A DNA stretch of 5,689 nucleotides from Gammaproteobacteria bacterium. Lineage in GTDB: Bacteria; Aquificota; Aquificia; Aquificales; QOAS01. Below the pieces are notes generated by a model. It was given only the letters and a program-made list of their open reading frames with translations. It did no database searches and was not told the DNA's origin. Position numbers and translations under genes: made by a program. How positions within the stretch are numbered: the stretch's first letter is position 1; each line of letters begins with the position of its first letter. The stretch covers positions 1 through 5,689 of the forward strand of contig QOAS01000136.1 of the NCBI GenBank assembly GCA_003972855.1, in the 5' to 3' direction. Shown here piece by piece: positions 4,089 to 5,689 of this stretch.

Positions 4089-5321
4089 ATGGAATGGACT
4101 ATAACCGCAATAGGTGTAAATCACCAAACCGCCCCCGTGGAGGTTAGGGAACTCTTTTCCTGCACTCCAAAAGAGGGGAGACTGGAGGAACTTTCCTTCC
4201 TTTCAAACCTAAAAGGTGTTAAGGAGCTTGTTCTCCTTTCAACCTGTAACAGGGTTGAAATTTACGCCCTCACGGAGGGTGAAGAGGTAGCCTTTGAACT
4301 GCTTGAGGAGTTTTTAAAACTTAAACTGGGAAAGGTGGACGAGAATTTAAAAAAGCACTTTTTTGTCAAAACGGGAAGGGAAGCTGTAGAACACATCTTG
4401 TCCATTCCTTGCGGTTTGTCTTCTATGGTTTTGGGTGAAAATCAAATAACCTCCCAATTTAAAGAGGCTTTTGAGCTTGCCCGTAGGCACAAAACCTTGG
4501 GAAAAGTTTTGGAGAGGCTTTACCAAAGGGCTTTAAAAACCGCCAAAAGGGTAAGGAGTGAAACGGCGGTTTCCAAAACTCCCGTATCGGTTAGTTACAT
4601 AGCGGTGATTTTGGCAAAAAACATTTTCGGACTTCTTGAAGGGTGTAAGGTTTTGGTGGTAGGGGCGGGCGAAACCGCGGAGCTTACAGCCCTTTACTTA
4701 AAGAGGGAAAAAGCGCAAATATTCGTTACAAACCGCACCTTTGAAAGGGCGGTATCCCTCGCCCAAAAAATCGGGGGAAGCGTTATAGATTGGAACCGCT
4801 ACAAAGAATTTTTAAAAGAGGTGGATATAGCGATATTTTCAACCGCCTCCCAAAGGTATCTTATTACCGCGGGGGAACTCTCCAAGTTATTTAGAAAAAA
4901 AAGCACTCCGACGGTTTTTATAGATATTTCCGTTCCCCGAAATGTAGACCCAAAAGTGGCAAACCTTGAAGGGGTTTTCCTCTTCAACATAGACGACCTT
5001 AGGGAGATAGCGGAAAAGAATTTGCAAACCCGAAAGGAGGAAGCCAAAAAGGGTTGGCTCATAGTGAGGGAGGAAACGGAAAAGTTCCTAAAGTGGTTTG
5101 AGTCTTTGGAAAGGGATAGGCTGATAAAGGAGCTAAATTCTTTGGTTGAAAAACTCAAAGAGTGTTCCCTTTCGGAGGGGGAAACTCCTAAAGAGGTTCT
5201 GGATAGATTTACCAAACGGTTTATGTATCCCCTTTACAGGGTGCTAAAGGGTAACCCCCAACTTTTGGAGAGATTTGTCAAAGAGCTAAAAGAGGTAACC
5301 CAAAAGGTGGAAAAAAGGTAA
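4089..5321 (+). CDS. hemA: Glutamyl-tRNA reductase
   Basis: GluTR reduces the glutamate of Glu-tRNA(Glu) to glutamate-1-semialdehyde with NADPH, the first committed step of the C5 route to haem and other tetrapyrroles. At 410 residues it has the normal length. The catalytic domain shows GVNHQTAPVEVRE (9-21), the nucleophile Cys53 in LLSTCNRVEIYA, and GLSSMVLGENQITSQ (109-123). The NADPH domain has VLVVGAGETAEL with GAG at 192-194, TNRTFERA (214-221) and DISVPRNVDP (279-288). The Lys/Glu-rich helical C-terminus (about 305-410) is the dimerisation domain. The ATG is the first start codon after an in-frame TAA at 4077-4079. A GGTAGG touches the ATG directly, too close to serve as a normal Shine-Dalgarno, so initiation may be near-leaderless. 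No other tetrapyrrole gene adjoins it; the next gene converges after 4 bases. Confidence 0.98.
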   Translation: MEWTITAIGVNHQTAPVEVRELFSCTPKEGRLEELSFLSNLKGVKELVLLSTCNRVEIYALTEGEEVAFELLEEFLKLKLGKVDENLKKHFFVKTGREAVEHILSIPCGLSSMVLGENQITSQFKEAFELARRHKTLGKVLERLYQRALKTAKRVRSETAVSKTPVSVSYIAVILAKNIFGLLEGCKVLVVGAGETAELTALYLKREKAQIFVTNRTFERAVSLAQKIGGSVIDWNRYKEFLKEVDIAIFSTASQRYLITAGELSKLFRKKSTPTVFIDISVPRNVDPKVANLEGVFLFNIDDLREIAEKNLQTRKEEAKKGWLIVREETEKFLKWFESLERDRLIKELNSLVEKLKECSLSEGETPKEVLDRFTKRFMYPLYRVLKGNPQLLERFVKELKEVTQKVEKR

Positions 5322-5325
5322 GGGA

Positions 5326-5689
5326 TTATTTAAAAGCCTTCTCCAAAGCTTGTTCTAAATCTTGGATAATATCCTCCGCGTTTTCCAAACCTACCGCCAA
5401 CCTAATTAGGTTTTCGGTAATACCTATCTTCTCCCTTATTTCGGGAGGGATTTGTTTGGCGGCACTTATTACGGGATAGCTGGCTATGGTTTCGGGCGCC
5501 CCAAAGGAGGGAGAGGTAAATATGAGTTTCAGATTTTGGAGGAACTTTATAGCTTCCTCCCTACCGCCTTTTATCTTAAAGGAAAGCACTCCACCCGCGC
5601 AGTAGTCTTTAAACAATTTCTTCGCGAGGTCGTGGTAGGGACTTTCGGGCAGGGAGGGGTATAAAACTTCCTCAACCTTCGGGTGGTTT
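5326..5689 (-). CDS. Cys/Met metabolism PLP-dependent enzyme, C-terminal part (runs off right edge)
   Basis: The visible 120 residues are the C-terminal domain of the cystathionine gamma-synthase / cystathionine lyase / O-acetylhomoserine sulfhydrylase family. Recognisable parts are HPKVEEVLYPSLPESPYHDLAKK (2-24 of the fragment), the GGVLSFKIKGG strand (32-42), SFGAPETIASYP (61-72), and ENLIRLAVGLENAEDIIQDLEQAL (92-115). Arg96 is the family's substrate carboxylate-binding arginine. The pyridoxal-binding lysine lies upstream, outside the window. In most relatives the segment after SLG reads HPA(S)MTHA; here it is YPVISAAK, so substrate choice cannot be read from the fragment. It may act in methionine/cysteine interconversion. 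The stop is 4 bases from the hemA stop, tail to tail, with no room for a terminator. Family firm, enzyme activity undetermined. Confidence 0.93.
   Translation of the reverse strand, partial: NHPKVEEVLYPSLPESPYHDLAKKLFKDYCAGGVLSFKIKGGREEAIKFLQNLKLIFTSPSFGAPETIASYPVISAAKQIPPEIREKIGITENLIRLAVGLENAEDIIQDLEQALEKAFK

Noticed and set aside
4799..5215. A 138-codon minus-strand open frame inside hemA
   Set aside because: The Ser- and Phe-rich product mirrors the Lys/Glu-rich HemA C-terminal helices; no start signal or family features.
5300..5345. Shared terminator between hemA and the PLP enzyme gene
   Set aside because: Only 4 bases separate the stop codons and no stem-loop with a T run could be found on either strand around them.

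Overview
The window reads as a compact stretch of a thermophilic bacterial chromosome, most likely from the Aquificales. The nucleoside diphosphate kinase looks, from memory, very like the Aquifex enzyme. The only tRNA is about 70% GC by hand count while the surrounding genes are much more AT-rich, and the proteins are rich in Lys, Glu and Arg. Intergenic gaps are short (4 to 58 bases), and no mobile element, phage gene, CRISPR array or gene-free stretch over 300 bases is present. The taxonomic call is inference; no search was run.

Left block (minus strand, 1-1946): hsp33 (hslO), then yebC, then the first 52 codons of a gene that runs off the left edge. Those codons match the end of the leucyl-tRNA synthetase editing (CP1) domain and its YRLRDW return into the catalytic core. 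The reading frame is closed by a stop codon just upstream and yebC lies directly before it, so the first 350-400 residues of a normal LeuRS are absent here. This is the most interesting point in the window: a LeuRS apparently split at an unusual place, or a truncated copy.

Middle (1947-2433): ndk on the plus strand is divergent from hsp33. The 58-base gap holds a perfect 17-base inverted repeat centred almost exactly between two candidate -10 boxes, each 9 bases from its start codon. This suggests a shared operator and nearly leaderless mRNAs.

Centre-right (minus strand, 2443-4050): a secreted YbhB-type PEBP protein, a small NifX/NifB-fold protein, a tRNA-Ser(CGA) and an HdeD-family membrane protein lie head to tail with gaps of 10 to about 20 bases, and may be one transcription unit with an embedded tRNA. 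hemA (glutamyl-tRNA reductase, first committed step of C5 tetrapyrrole synthesis) is divergent from it across 38 bases. hemA converges, with only 4 bases between stop codons, on the 3' part of a Cys/Met-metabolism PLP enzyme gene that runs off the right edge.

The genes are mostly housekeeping: translation (LeuRS part, YebC, tRNA-Ser), redox chaperone (Hsp33), nucleotide balance (Ndk), haem synthesis (HemA) and sulfur amino acid metabolism. Only yebC has a textbook Shine-Dalgarno site; most other starts have none at a usable distance.
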